Assembly: GCF_000513955.1 (NCBI RefSeq)
Contig: NZ_AZUZ01000011.1
Span: 1-38,515 of the forward strand
DNA: 38,515 nt
Direction of reading: 5' to 3'
Origin: Pseudoxanthomonas suwonensis J47
GTDB lineage: Bacteria > Pseudomonadota > Gammaproteobacteria > Xanthomonadales > Xanthomonadaceae
Shown here piece by piece: positions 23,422 through 33,023 of this stretch (position 1 is the stretch's first letter; each line of letters starts with the position of its first letter). A model generated the notes under the pieces. That model saw nothing but the letters and a program-made list of their open reading frames with translations, had not been told where the DNA came from and did no database searches. A program made the translations under genes and the position numbers.

Positions 23422-23467
23422 CGGCTTCCCGCCTACGCTGGACCCTCAACCGAGGAGCTTGCGACCG

Positions 23468-24367
23468 ATGGCCGAAACCGCCGCCACCCCGCGCCGCGTC
23501 GAACACCAGCAGACCGACAAGGGCTACGTCCCGGTCTACACCACGGCCGTGGTCGAGCAGCCCTGGCAGGACTACAGCGCCGACGACCACGCCACCTGGG
23601 GCACGCTGTACACGCGCCAGCGCGAACTGCTGGACGGCCGCGCCTGCGACGAGTTCCTGCGCGCGCAGGACGCGATGGGCATGGAGTCGCGCGCGATCCC
23701 GCGCTTCGACCAGCTCAACGAGGTGCTGGGCGCCGCGACCGGCTGGACCCTGGTCGGCGTCGAAGGGCTGCTGCCGGAACTGGACTTCTTCGACCACCTG
23801 GCCAAGCGCCGCTTCCCGGTGACCTGGTGGATCCGCCGCCCCGAGCAGATCGACTACATCGCCGAGCCGGACCTGTTCCACGACCTGTTCGGCCACGTGC
23901 CGCTGCTGATGGACCCGATGTTCGCCGACTACATGCAGGCCTACGGCGCCGGCGGGGTGAAGGCGCACGCGATCGGCCCGGAGGCGCTGCAGCAGCTGAC
24001 CCGGCTGTACTGGTACACGGTGGAGTTCGGCCTGATCCGCCAGGCCGACGGGCTGCGCATCTACGGCGCCGGGATCGTCTCGTCCAAGGGCGAATCCCTG
24101 TATTCGCTGGAGTCGGAGGCGCCGAACCGGATCGGCTTCGACCTGGAGCGGATCATGCGCACCCGCTACCGGATCGACACCTACCAGAAGACCTATTTCG
24201 TCATCGACAGCTTCGAACAGCTGATGCAGGCCACCGCCCCGGACTTCACCCCGATCTACGCGCGCCTGGCCGCGCTGGAGACGATCCCGGCCGGCGACGT
24301 GCGCGACGGCGACGAGGTGATCCACCGCGGCACCGGCGAGGGCTGGGCCAGCGGCGGCGACGTCTGA
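23468..24367 (+). CDS. phhA: Phenylalanine 4-monooxygenase
   Basis: A 299-residue, single-domain pterin-dependent hydroxylase that makes tyrosine from phenylalanine. The Fe(II) ligands are the two His of HDLFGHVP and the Glu of YTVEFGLI. Other family stretches are YVPVYTTAVVEQPWQDYS, FPVTWWIRRPEQIDYI and GAGIVSSKGESLYSLES. The length is normal for bacterial enzymes lacking the mammalian regulatory ACT domain. GAGGAG lies upstream of the ATG. An aromatic aminotransferase gene lies 3 kb downstream, but not in the same operon. Confidence 0.96.
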   Translation: MAETAATPRRVEHQQTDKGYVPVYTTAVVEQPWQDYSADDHATWGTLYTRQRELLDGRACDEFLRAQDAMGMESRAIPRFDQLNEVLGAATGWTLVGVEGLLPELDFFDHLAKRRFPVTWWIRRPEQIDYIAEPDLFHDLFGHVPLLMDPMFADYMQAYGAGGVKAHAIGPEALQQLTRLYWYTVEFGLIRQADGLRIYGAGIVSSKGESLYSLESEAPNRIGFDLERIMRTRYRIDTYQKTYFVIDSFEQLMQATAPDFTPIYARLAALETIPAGDVRDGDEVIHRGTGEGWASGGDV

Positions 24368-24412
24368 CTTCCGGCCCTGTACCGGGGCCGGGGCCCCGAT
24401 ACACTGGGCCGC

Positions 24413-26518
24413 ATGCACCGGCCCCGCCGCCCCCACCGGCACCGCGGTGCGCTGCTGGCCGCCGCCTGCAGCGCCGTCGCGGCCGCACATGCACAACCGG
24501 CCACCGACCTGCCGGGCGTCTCGGTCACCGCCCGGGTCGAATCGGCACCGGCCTTCGACCTGCCCGCCTCGATCGACGTCATCGCGCTGGACGGCACGTC
24601 CACCCGCGCGCAGGCCACGCTGTCCGAAGCGCTGGGCAGCGTGCCGGGCGTGCTGGCGCGCGAACGCCAGAACCTGGCCCAGGACACCCAGCTGTCGATC
24701 CGCGGCTTCGGCGCGCGCGCCACCTTCGGCGTGCGCGGCGTGCGCCTGTACGCCGACGGCATCCCGGCAACGATGCCCGACGGCCAGGGCCAGCTCTCGC
24801 ATTTCGCCCTGGCCGCGGCCGAGCGCGTGGAAGTGATGCGCGGGCCGTTCTCCGCGCTGTACGGCAATTCCTCCGGCGGCGTGGTGCAGCTGTGGAGCGC
24901 CGACGGCACGGATGACACGCAGGCGGTGCTGCGCGCCACCGGCGCCCGCTGCGGCAACCGTTCGGCCAGCGCGCGCCTGCTCGGCGAGGCCGGCGGCACC
25001 GGCTACCACCTGGCCGCTTCGCGCTTCGAGACCGACGGCTTCCGCGAGCACGGCGCCGCGCGCCGCGATTCGCTCAACCTCAAGCTGCACCGCGAGCTGG
25101 ACGGCGACGGCCGCCTCGAGCTGGTCGGCAACTTCCTCGACGCGCCCGACGCGCAGGATCCGCTGGGCCTCAACCTTGCGCAGCTGCGCGAGGACCCGCG
25201 CCAGGCGCCGCCGCAGGCGCTGCAGTACGACACCCGCAAGTCGGTGCGGCAGGGCCAGCTCGGCCTGGCCTGGAGCCAGCCGCTGGGCGGATCCACGCGG
25301 CTGCGGCTGAGCGCCCATGGCGGCCAGCGCCAGGTCGAGCAGTACCTGGCCGTGCCGGTAGCCGCGCAGGCCAGCCCGCTCAGCGCCGGCGGCGTGGTCG
25401 ACCTGGACGGCAGCTATGGCGGCGCCGACCTGCGCCTGGCCTGGACGCCCGGCGAGGGCGACTTCGAACTGACGGTCGGCACCAGTGCGGAACTGCAGAC
25501 GCAGCAGCGGCGCGGCTACGAGAACTTCGTCGGCGACCGCCTCGGCGTGCGCGGCCGCCTGCGCCGCGACCAGGACGACCGCGTGCACGGTTTCGACCAG
25601 TACGCCCAGGCCTGGTGGCGGCTGGCGCCGCGCTGGTCGCTGCAGGCCGGCGCGCGTTACAGCGAGGTGCGCTTCCGCTCGCAGGACCGCTACGTCACCG
25701 CCGCCAACCCGGACGACAGCGGCCGCGCCGGATACTCGGAATTCACCCCGGTGGCCGGCGTGGTGTTCGCCCCGGCCGGGGACCTGCGCGTCTACCTCTC
25801 CGCCGGCCGCGGCTTCGAGACGCCGACCTTCAACGAACTGGCCTACCGCACCGACGGCCAGGGCGGCCTGGCCTTCGACCTGCGCCCGGCGGTGAGCGAC
25901 AACCTGGAGCTGGGCCTGAAGTGGCGCGGCGACGGCGGGCGCCTGCTGCAGGCGGCGCTGTTCCGCGCCGACACCGACGACGAGCTGGCGGTGGGGCGCA
26001 ACAGCGGCGGGCGCAGCAGTTACCGCAACGTCGGCCAGGCGCGGCGGCAGGGTGCGGAACTCTCGGCGCGGCTGCCGCTGGCGCAGGCCTGGTCGCTGGA
26101 CCTGGCCGCGACTTGGCTGGACGCGCGCTTCCGCGAGGGCTTCTGCAGCGGCAGTTGCGCCACGCCGGCCGACGCGGTGCCCGCCGGCGCACGCATCCCC
26201 GGCCTGCCGCGCCGCCATGGCTGGTTGCGCCTGCAGTACGCCGGCACGGCCTGGGAGCTGGCGGCGGAGGCCAGCGCGGTCTCGGCGCTGGTCGCCGACG
26301 ACCGCGGCACCGCGGTGGCGCCCGGTTACGGCCTGCTCGGGCTGGAAGCCGCGCGCGCGCTCTCGCTGCGCGACGGCCGCCTGCGCGCCTTCGCCCGGCT
26401 CGACAACCTGCTCGACCGCGCCCATGTGGGCTCGGTGATCGTCAACGAGGCCAACGGCCGCTACTACGAACCCGGGCCCGGGCGCAGCCTGCTCGTCGGC
26501 CTGGAATGGCGCCCGTGA
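24413..26518 (+). CDS. TonB-dependent outer-membrane receptor
   Basis: A 701-residue receptor. It has a signal peptide to about residue 28, plug domain (about 35-150) with TQLSIRGFGARATFGVRGVR and VEVMRGPFSALYGNSSGGVV, then a 22-strand barrel. The plug resembles siderophore/metal receptors of the FecA/PfeA-like group more than the carbohydrate type at the right end of the window. The substrate is unknown. It ends GLEWRP rather than in the usual aromatic residue, which is odd for an outer-membrane barrel. TACACT ends 7 bases before the ATG with no Shine-Dalgarno: probably leaderless. Confidence 0.9.
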   Translation: MHRPRRPHRHRGALLAAACSAVAAAHAQPATDLPGVSVTARVESAPAFDLPASIDVIALDGTSTRAQATLSEALGSVPGVLARERQNLAQDTQLSIRGFGARATFGVRGVRLYADGIPATMPDGQGQLSHFALAAAERVEVMRGPFSALYGNSSGGVVQLWSADGTDDTQAVLRATGARCGNRSASARLLGEAGGTGYHLAASRFETDGFREHGAARRDSLNLKLHRELDGDGRLELVGNFLDAPDAQDPLGLNLAQLREDPRQAPPQALQYDTRKSVRQGQLGLAWSQPLGGSTRLRLSAHGGQRQVEQYLAVPVAAQASPLSAGGVVDLDGSYGGADLRLAWTPGEGDFELTVGTSAELQTQQRRGYENFVGDRLGVRGRLRRDQDDRVHGFDQYAQAWWRLAPRWSLQAGARYSEVRFRSQDRYVTAANPDDSGRAGYSEFTPVAGVVFAPAGDLRVYLSAGRGFETPTFNELAYRTDGQGGLAFDLRPAVSDNLELGLKWRGDGGRLLQAALFRADTDDELAVGRNSGGRSSYRNVGQARRQGAELSARLPLAQAWSLDLAATWLDARFREGFCSGSCATPADAVPAGARIPGLPRRHGWLRLQYAGTAWELAAEASAVSALVADDRGTAVAPGYGLLGLEAARALSLRDGRLRAFARLDNLLDRAHVGSVIVNEANGRYYEPGPGRSLLVGLEWRP

Positions 26519-26606
26519 AGCGGCGCGCGGCGGGCGTATAGTCGTCCCACCGGCCGTCCCGGTCCGCCCGTGGCGGGCCCGGCAGCCTTCCCGGAACGGG
26601 GGACGT

Positions 26607-27425
26607 ATGCGCACCTCGCGTCGCTGGGTGACCGCGCTGCTGGCGGCGCTGCTCGCGCCCGGCACCGCCGCGGCCGTGGAGCCGCTGGACCGCTTCAGCT
26701 TCAGCATCGGCACCTACCTCACCCGCTTCGACACCCAGCTGCGCGCCGACGGCGAAACCGGCCGCGGCACCCGGGTCGACCTGCGCCGCGACTTCGGCCT
26801 GGACCCGGAGGCCCGGATCGCCTTCGCCGGCCTGACCTGGCGGCCGTTCGACCGCCACGAGTTCGGCGTCGGCTATTTCGCCGACAGCGTCGAAGCGGAC
26901 CGGCGCCTGCAGCGCGACATCGTGTTCGAGGACAAGGTCTACGAGGCGGCGAGCACGGTGCACGCGCGCTACGACCTGGACAGCATCGAGGCGTACTACG
27001 TGTGGTGGGCCTTCAGCGAGGACACCTGGGCGCTGGGCCCGCGCGTGGGCCTGACCTGGTACCAGGTGGACTTCGGCCTGAAGGCGACGCTGCAGATGGA
27101 CGGCACGCCGGCCACCGGCGAGCTGGAGGAACACTACAAGGGCGACCTGCCGGCGCCCACGATCGGCGCCGGCTGGCGCTGGACCCCGGCCCGCGACTGG
27201 CGCGTCTCCGCCGACGCCGGCTGGCTGTCGACCGAGGTCAACGGCATCGACGCCGACATCGGGTACGGCCGCGTGGGCCTGGAATGGCATCCGCGCCCAC
27301 GCTTCGGCGTGCTGCTGGACTACAGCCGGTTCCAGATCGACGCCAGCACCCGGCGCCGCGACTTCACCGGCCACCTGCGCATGCACAACAGCGGCGTGCG
27401 CCTGGGCCTGGTGTTCCGCTACTGA
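26607..27425 (+). CDS. Outer-membrane beta-barrel protein, unknown function
   Basis: 272 residues with a signal peptide ending TAAAVEP (about residue 25), alternating amphipathic strands through the rest and a terminal GLVFRY aromatic, all typical of outer-membrane barrels. No family name is claimed. Glu/Asp-rich loops occur (FADSVEADRRLQRD, ATGELEEHYKGD). TATAGT at about 26537 is a likely -10 element and GGGGGA precedes the ATG. It follows the TonB receptor on the same strand after 88 bases. Confidence 0.8.
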   Translation: MRTSRRWVTALLAALLAPGTAAAVEPLDRFSFSIGTYLTRFDTQLRADGETGRGTRVDLRRDFGLDPEARIAFAGLTWRPFDRHEFGVGYFADSVEADRRLQRDIVFEDKVYEAASTVHARYDLDSIEAYYVWWAFSEDTWALGPRVGLTWYQVDFGLKATLQMDGTPATGELEEHYKGDLPAPTIGAGWRWTPARDWRVSADAGWLSTEVNGIDADIGYGRVGLEWHPRPRFGVLLDYSRFQIDASTRRRDFTGHLRMHNSGVRLGLVFRY

Positions 27426-27558
27426 GGTCGCAGCCCTCCGTCTCAGCCGAAACGGTCGAGGCCGTCCGGGCGGCCTGTTACGATTGGGCGGTTTGCCGGC
27501 GCGCCATCCGCGTGGCCCGCAGGCCGAACATCCTTCCCCCAGCATCCAGAGTGCAGCC

Positions 27559-28761
27559 GTGTCCTTCTTCACGAACGTCGAACTGGTCCCCGGCGACCCG
27601 ATCCTCGGCCTGACCGAGGCGTACAACGCCGATTCCCGCTCCACCAAGGTCAACCTCGGCGTGGGCATCTACTACGACGAACAGGGTCGGATCCCGCTGC
27701 TGAAAGCCGTGCAGCAGGTCGAGCAGTCGCTCTCGGCCTCCGCGCGCCCGCGCGGCTACCTGCCGATCGACGGCCTGCCGGCCTACACCCAGGCCACCCG
27801 CGAACTGCTGTTCGGCAAGGATTCGCCGCTGCTGGCGGCCGGCCGCGTCGCCACCACCCAGACCGTCGGCGGTTCCGGCGCGCTGCGCGTCGGCGCCGAA
27901 CTGCTGCGCAAGGTGCTGCCGCACGCCACCCTGGCGCTGAGCAACCCGAGCTGGGAAAACCACCGCGCGGTGTTCTCCGCCGCCGGCTTCGAGGTGGTGG
28001 ACTACACCTACTTCGATGCGGCCACCCACGGCGTCGACTTCGCCGGCATGCTCGCCGACCTGCAGAAGCTGCAGCCGGGCACCACCGTGCTGCTGCATGC
28101 CTGCTGCCACAACCCGACCGGCGCCGACCTCACCGTCGAGCAGTGGAAGCAGGTCGCCGCGGTGGTGAAGGAACGGCAGCTGTTCCCGTTCATCGACATG
28201 GCCTACCAGGGCTTCGACAAGGGCCTGGCCGAGGACGCCGCGGCGATCGCGGTCATGGTCGAGGCCGGCATCGACAGCTTCATCGTCGCCAGCTCGTACT
28301 CCAAGTCGTTCTCCCTGTACGGCGAGCGCGTGGGCGCGCTGTCGGTGGTGGCCGCCAGCGCCGAACAGGCCAGGGCGGTGCAGTCGCAGGTCAAGCGCAT
28401 CATCCGCACGATCTACTCCAGCCCGTCCACGCATGGCGCGGCGCTGGTCGCCGGCGTGCTCGGCAGCGCCGAACTGCGCGCGCTGTGGGAACAGGAGCTG
28501 GGCGAGATGCGCACCCGCATCCACGCGCTGCGCGCGGGCCTGGTCGAGAAGCTGGCCGCGGCCGGCGCGCCGGAGTTCGGCTTCATCAACCAGCAGGCCG
28601 GCATGTTCTCGTACTCGGGCCTGGGCCGCGCCCAGGTCGACCGCCTGCGCGACGAGTTCGGCATCTATGCCGTGGGCACCGGCCGCATCTGCGTGGCCGC
28701 GCTCAACCAGGGCAACCTGGAGTACGTGGCCAAGGCGGTGGCGACCGTCAGCCGCGGCTGA
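27559..28761 (+). CDS. tyrB: Aromatic/aspartate aminotransferase (class I)
   Basis: A 400-residue PLP enzyme of the Asp/Tyr aminotransferase group, transferring amino groups between aromatic or acidic amino acids and 2-oxoglutarate. The PLP Lys is in SSYSKSFSLYGERVG. Asn of HACCHNPTGAD, the substrate Arg of GTGRICVAALNQ and the N-terminal KVNLGVGIYYDEQGRIPLL are as expected. The start is GTG (MSFFTNVEL). The symbol is by family resemblance. AspC-like preference is not excluded. A perfect hairpin terminator follows. Confidence 0.92.
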   Translation: MSFFTNVELVPGDPILGLTEAYNADSRSTKVNLGVGIYYDEQGRIPLLKAVQQVEQSLSASARPRGYLPIDGLPAYTQATRELLFGKDSPLLAAGRVATTQTVGGSGALRVGAELLRKVLPHATLALSNPSWENHRAVFSAAGFEVVDYTYFDAATHGVDFAGMLADLQKLQPGTTVLLHACCHNPTGADLTVEQWKQVAAVVKERQLFPFIDMAYQGFDKGLAEDAAAIAVMVEAGIDSFIVASSYSKSFSLYGERVGALSVVAASAEQARAVQSQVKRIIRTIYSSPSTHGAALVAGVLGSAELRALWEQELGEMRTRIHALRAGLVEKLAAAGAPEFGFINQQAGMFSYSGLGRAQVDRLRDEFGIYAVGTGRICVAALNQGNLEYVAKAVATVSRG

Positions 28762-28784
28762 GGCATTCCGCCGGATGCACGCAG

Positions 28785-28817
28785 GGAAGGCCCGGTTCGC
28801 CGGGCCTTCCGCTTTTC
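28785..28817 (+). terminator. UUCG-tetraloop terminator after aminotransferase
   Basis: An 11-bp perfect stem GGAAGGCCCGG / CCGGGCCTTCC closed by a TTCG tetraloop (28796-28799), followed by GCTTTTCC. It may also serve the convergent small gene ending at 28843. Confidence 0.88.
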
Positions 28818-28842
28818 CGGGGTGCTGAATGCGTGCAGGGCG

Positions 28843-29115
<273 letters not shown>

Positions 29116-29174
29116 TCACGGACAGGCGACGGCAGGCGTGGAACGCTGGCGCTTCCGTCACCCGGAGTCCCGCC

Positions 29175-30110
29175 ATGGCCCGCCCGATCTGGACCGGCAC
29201 CCTGTCCTTCGGCCTGCTCAACGTGCCGGTGTCGCTGATGTCCGGCGAGCGCCGCACCGACCTGCACTTCCGCATGCTCGACTCGCGCGACCGCAAGCCG
29301 GTGCGCTACGAGCGGGTCAACGCCGACACCGGCGAGGAAGTGCCGTGGAAGGACGTGGTCAAGGCCTACGAGTACGACAAGGGCAGCTACGTCGTGCTCG
29401 AGGAATCGGACATCAAGGCCGCCGCGCCGGAGAGCCACGAGACGGTGGAGGTGGAGACCTTCGTCGACGTTGCCGAGATCGACCCGCGCTATTACGAGAA
29501 GCCCTACGTGCTGGTGCCGGCGAAGAAGGCAGAAAAGGGCTACGTGCTGCTGCGCGAGACCCTGCGCGCCAGCAACCGCGTCGGCATCGCCCGGGTGGTG
29601 ATCCGCACCCGCCAGTACCTGTCGGCGGTGCTGCCGCAGGGGGACGCGCTGATCCTGATGCTGCTGCGCTACCCGCAGGAACTGGTCGACCCGGCCGATT
29701 ACGCGCTGCCGGAAGGCAAGCCGTCCGACTACCGCGTCACCGCGCGCGAACTGCAGATGGCCGAGCAGCTGATCGATTCGATGAGCGGCAAGTGGAAGGC
29801 CGACGACTACCGCGACGAGTTCCGCGAGCGCCTGCACGCGATCATCCGCAAGCGGGTCAAGAGCAAGGGCGGCACGGCGAAGATCGAGGAAGAGGCCGAG
29901 GCACCGGAGGAGGCCACCACCAACGTGGTCGACTTCATGGCCCTCCTGCAGCAGAGCCTGGACGCGAAGAAGCGTACCCCGGCGAAGAAGGCCGGCAAGG
30001 CGGCGAAATCGACTGCCGGCAAGTCCACCGGCAAGACCGCGGCGAAGACCACCCGGCGCGCACCGGCCAAGAAGGCGCGCAAGGCCCCGGCCAAGCGCAA
30101 GGCCGGGTGA
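29175..30110 (+). CDS. ku: Ku DNA end-binding protein (NHEJ)
   Basis: A 311-residue bacterial Ku that binds double-strand ends as a homodimer and recruits LigD. Start and core are typical: MARPIWTGTLSFGLLNVPVS, IDPRYYEKPYVLVP, ARVVIRTRQYLSAV and ELQMAEQLIDSMSGKW. The last about 55 residues are a Lys/Ala/Pro-rich tail (KKRTPAKKAGKAAKSTAGKS and onward) like those known to bind DNA in bacterial Ku. The LigD-type polymerase gene starts 42 bases later on the same strand. Confidence 0.96.
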   Translation: MARPIWTGTLSFGLLNVPVSLMSGERRTDLHFRMLDSRDRKPVRYERVNADTGEEVPWKDVVKAYEYDKGSYVVLEESDIKAAAPESHETVEVETFVDVAEIDPRYYEKPYVLVPAKKAEKGYVLLRETLRASNRVGIARVVIRTRQYLSAVLPQGDALILMLLRYPQELVDPADYALPEGKPSDYRVTARELQMAEQLIDSMSGKWKADDYRDEFRERLHAIIRKRVKSKGGTAKIEEEAEAPEEATTNVVDFMALLQQSLDAKKRTPAKKAGKAAKSTAGKSTGKTAAKTTRRAPAKKARKAPAKRKAG

Positions 30111-30152
30111 CCTGGCCTGCCGATACGGACCGTTGCCGAGCCTGAACCCGCC

Positions 30153-31136
30153 ATGCCAGCCCGCAAACCGGCGAAAGCACCCGCGAAGCGTGGCCCGAAG
30201 CGTGCGCCAGCGGATACGCGTGCCGCACGTCCACGCCGACCCGGCGGAGCCGCGGACAAGGACGGGTCGACGGTCGCCGCCGGGGTATCGATCACCCATC
30301 CGGAGCGGGTGGTATTCGCCGCCGACGGGATCACCAAGGGCGAAGTCGCCGCGTACTACGCCGCGGTCGCACGCTGGCTGCTGCCGGAGGCGGCGCGGCG
30401 CCCGCTGTCGCTGGTGCGCTGCCCGGATGGCGCCGGCGGCGAATGCTTCTTCCAGAAGCACCATGGTCCGGGCTTCGGCAAGGCCGTGCATGCGATCCCG
30501 CTGCGGCAGAAGAGCGGCGTCGAGGACTACCTGTACATCGAGGACGAGGCCGGGCTGCTGCAGCTGGTGCAGATGAACGCGCTGGAGCTGCATCCCTGGG
30601 GCGCGACCATCGACAACCCCGAGCGCGCCGACCGGCTGGTTTTCGACCTGGATCCGGGCGAGGGCGTGCCCTGGGCCGAGGTGCGCGACGCCGCGCGCCT
30701 GGTGCGCCGGCGCCTGCGCGCGGCCGGGCTGGAGAGCTTCCTGCGCCCGAGCGGCGGCAAGGGCCTGCACGTGGTCGTGCCGCTGGCGCCGGCGGCACCG
30801 TGGGACCGGGCCAGCGCGTTCTGCGAGGCGTTCGCGAAGGCGCTGGCCGGGGACAAGCCGGAGCGGTTCGTCGCCAACATGCGCAAGGACCTGCGCAGCG
30901 GCCGCATCTTCCTCGACTGGCTGCGCAACACCCGCGGCGCGACCAGCGTGACAGGCTGGTCGCTGCGCGCGCGCGAACACGCCACCGTGGCCCTGCCGCT
31001 GCGCTGGGAGGAGCTGGCGAAGGTCGATTCGCCGGCCTGGCCGAGCATGGCCCGGGCGCTGCAGCGCGCATCGCGCCTGCGGCGCGACCCGTGGGACGGC
31101 ATCGACACGCTGCGCCAGTCCCTGCCGGACAGCTGA
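30153..31136 (+). CDS. LigD-type NHEJ polymerase domain, stand-alone
   Basis: 327 residues. An Arg/Lys/Ala/Pro-rich segment (1-40) is followed by the LigD polymerase domain (about 45-325), an archaeo-eukaryotic primase-type polymerase that fills gaps at broken ends. The catalytic Asp pair is in LVFDLDPGEG, the third Asp in IFLDWLRNTRGATSV, with SGGKGLHVVVPL between. It begins with VSITHPERVVFAADGITKGE, exactly where Pol begins in full LigD. The phosphoesterase and ligase domains, N-terminal in Pseudomonas-type LigD, are absent. It is either a natural split gene or the surviving C-terminus of LigD. Confidence 0.9.
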   Translation: MPARKPAKAPAKRGPKRAPADTRAARPRRPGGAADKDGSTVAAGVSITHPERVVFAADGITKGEVAAYYAAVARWLLPEAARRPLSLVRCPDGAGGECFFQKHHGPGFGKAVHAIPLRQKSGVEDYLYIEDEAGLLQLVQMNALELHPWGATIDNPERADRLVFDLDPGEGVPWAEVRDAARLVRRRLRAAGLESFLRPSGGKGLHVVVPLAPAAPWDRASAFCEAFAKALAGDKPERFVANMRKDLRSGRIFLDWLRNTRGATSVTGWSLRAREHATVALPLRWEELAKVDSPAWPSMARALQRASRLRRDPWDGIDTLRQSLPDS

Positions 31137-31224
31137 GCGTCGCAGCGCCACCGGCGCAGTGCCGGAAGTCACAACCTGTGTCTCCGCCATTGCCAGGCGC
31201 ATCGCGGGGCGGGAGCATTCGCGC

Positions 31225-32331
31225 ATGCGCCAGGCTTTCGCCAACCTGCTGCGGCCCCTGCCCCTGGCCGGGCTGCTGACCATCCTCACCGTCGGTTACG
31301 CGATGCGCTTCACCGCGCCCGGCCAGCGCCTGCTGGCGGGATCCGCGCTCGGCGTCTTCCTCGTGCTGTTCGTGCTGCTGAGCGTGGTGCCCGAGCGCAT
31401 GCGCCGGGTCCACCACGCGGTACTGCTGCTGATGCCGGTGGTGATCGTGGTGCTCAGCACGGCCAGCGCCAGGGTCGGCGCGGCGCAGGTGCTGATGGTG
31501 GTGTGGGTGGCCTGCGCCTTCACCACCTGGCCGCGGGCGCTGGCCATCGGCGCGGCGCTGCTGGCCAACGCGGCCTTCTACCTGGCCCTGCGCGGCGGCA
31601 GCGAAGGCGACCCGCTGCCGATGGTGCTGATCAACATGGGCTTCCAGGCGCTGGCGGCGATCTGCGTGCACTACGCGCGTGCAGCGGAGGAATCGCGCGA
31701 TGCGCTGGCCCGGGTCAACGCCGACCTGCTCGCCACCCGCGCCCTGCTCGCCGACAGCGCGCGCGACGCCGAACGCCTGCGTCTGGCGCGCGAACTGCAC
31801 GACGTGGCCGGGCACAAGCTCACCGCGATGCGGCTGAACCTGCGCGCGCTGGCCAGCGACCCGGCGCTGGCCGGGCACCCCGGCATCGCCCTGGCCGAAC
31901 GCCTTTCGGGCGAGCTGCTGGGGGACCTGCGCCAGGTCGTGCAGTCGCTGCGCGACGACCGCGGCCTGGACCTGGCCACTGCGCTGCGCGCGCTCGCCGC
32001 GCCGTTCCCGCGCCCGCTGCTGGACGTCGCCATCGCCCCGGGCGTGCGCATCGCCGACCCGGCCGTGGCCGAGGCGGTGCTGCGCCTGGCCCAGGAAGCG
32101 CTGACCAACGCCGCGCGCCACGCCAACGCCGAGCACGTGTGGCTGCACATCGACGAGGAGGACGGCCGCCTGCGTATCGACATCCACGACGACGGCTGCT
32201 GCGGCGAGCGCCTGCGCGAAGGCAACGGCATCGCCGGCATGCGCGAGCGCCTGGCCGCGCTGTCCGGCAGCCTGGAACTGGATCGCACCGACCGCGGCGG
32301 CCTGCGCCTGCTGGCGAGGCTCCCGGCATGA
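31225..32331 (+). CDS. Sensor histidine kinase, NarL/DesK type
   Basis: 368 residues. Five or so transmembrane helices (about 10-150) replace a periplasmic sensor. A short coiled linker (155-185) leads to a HisKA_3 domain with the phospho-His in RLARELHDVAGHKLTAM, then an HATPase domain (AQEALTNAARHANAEHVWL, IHDDGCCGERL, GNGIAGMRERLAALSG). The topology resembles DesK-like membrane-state sensors. The signal is unknown. The start MRQAFANLL has GGGAG 11 bases upstream. Its stop overlaps the response-regulator start (ATGA). Confidence 0.92.
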   Translation: MRQAFANLLRPLPLAGLLTILTVGYAMRFTAPGQRLLAGSALGVFLVLFVLLSVVPERMRRVHHAVLLLMPVVIVVLSTASARVGAAQVLMVVWVACAFTTWPRALAIGAALLANAAFYLALRGGSEGDPLPMVLINMGFQALAAICVHYARAAEESRDALARVNADLLATRALLADSARDAERLRLARELHDVAGHKLTAMRLNLRALASDPALAGHPGIALAERLSGELLGDLRQVVQSLRDDRGLDLATALRALAAPFPRPLLDVAIAPGVRIADPAVAEAVLRLAQEALTNAARHANAEHVWLHIDEEDGRLRIDIHDDGCCGERLREGNGIAGMRERLAALSGSLELDRTDRGGLRLLARLPA

Positions 32332-32960
32332 GCCGCCTGCGCGTGGCCCTGGCCGACGACCAGGCGCTGGTGCGCGCCGGCCTGCGCGCGCTGCTGGAGG
32401 GGCTGGGCGTGGAAGTCGCGTTCGAGGCCGAGGACGGGCAGGGCCTGCTCGACGCGCTGCAGCTGCAGGCGGTTGACATGGTGCTCAGCGATATACGCAT
32501 GCCCGGCCTGGACGGCATCGCCGCCCTGCGCCGGCTGCGCGAAACAGGCGACGCCACCCCGGTGCTGCTGCTGACCACCTTCGACGACAGCGACCTGCTG
32601 CTGGATGCGCGCGAGGCCGGCGCCCAGGGCTTCCTGCTCAAGGACGCCGCCCCGGCGGAACTGCACGAGGCCATCGTCCGCGTCGCCGGCGGCGACACCC
32701 TGCTGGCGCCGGTCAGCACCGACCCGGTGCGGGCGCGCTACCGCTTCCATGACGAGACCCCGCCGCACGACGGCTTCAACGAACGCGAGGTGGCGATCCT
32801 GCGCCTGCTCGCCGGCGGCTACTCGAACAAGGAGATCGCGCGGAGCCTGTTCCTGGCCGAGGGCACGGTGAAGAACTACGTGTCCAACATCCTCGACAAG
32901 CTCGGCACCCGCGACCGTACCCGCGCCGTGCTCAAGGCGATCACCCTGCGCATCATCTGA
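32328..32960 (+). CDS. Response regulator, NarL/LuxR family
   Basis: 210 residues: a receiver domain (about 4-118, acidic pocket ADDQ, phospho-Asp in VLSDIRMPGLDG, Lys in FLLKDAA) and a C-terminal LuxR helix-turn-helix (about 145-205, NEREVAILRLLAGGYSNKEI, then GTVKNYVSNILDKL). It is translationally coupled to the kinase by a 4-base overlap. Target genes are not evident nearby. Confidence 0.95.
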   Translation: MSRLRVALADDQALVRAGLRALLEGLGVEVAFEAEDGQGLLDALQLQAVDMVLSDIRMPGLDGIAALRRLRETGDATPVLLLTTFDDSDLLLDAREAGAQGFLLKDAAPAELHEAIVRVAGGDTLLAPVSTDPVRARYRFHDETPPHDGFNEREVAILRLLAGGYSNKEIARSLFLAEGTVKNYVSNILDKLGTRDRTRAVLKAITLRII

Positions 32961-32966
32961 CCCGCG

Positions 32967-33002
32967 ATCGCCGGCCGGCGCCATCGGCGCCGCGCCGGCG
33001 AT
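32967..33002. terminator. Long hairpin between convergent genes
   Basis: ATCGCCGGC-CGGCGCC, loop ATC, GGCGCCG-(C)-GCCGGCGAT: a 16-bp stem with one bulge, placed between the convergent response regulator and hydrolase remnant. There is no T-run. It is probably a bidirectional termination or roadblock structure. Confidence 0.5.
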
Positions 33003-33023
33003 GCGTCGCAAGGTCGCGTTTGC

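Noticed and set aside
26020-26310. Short open frames inside receptor and enzyme genes in other frames
   Set aside because: No ribosome-binding sites, domains or independent evidence. They are explained by GC bias.
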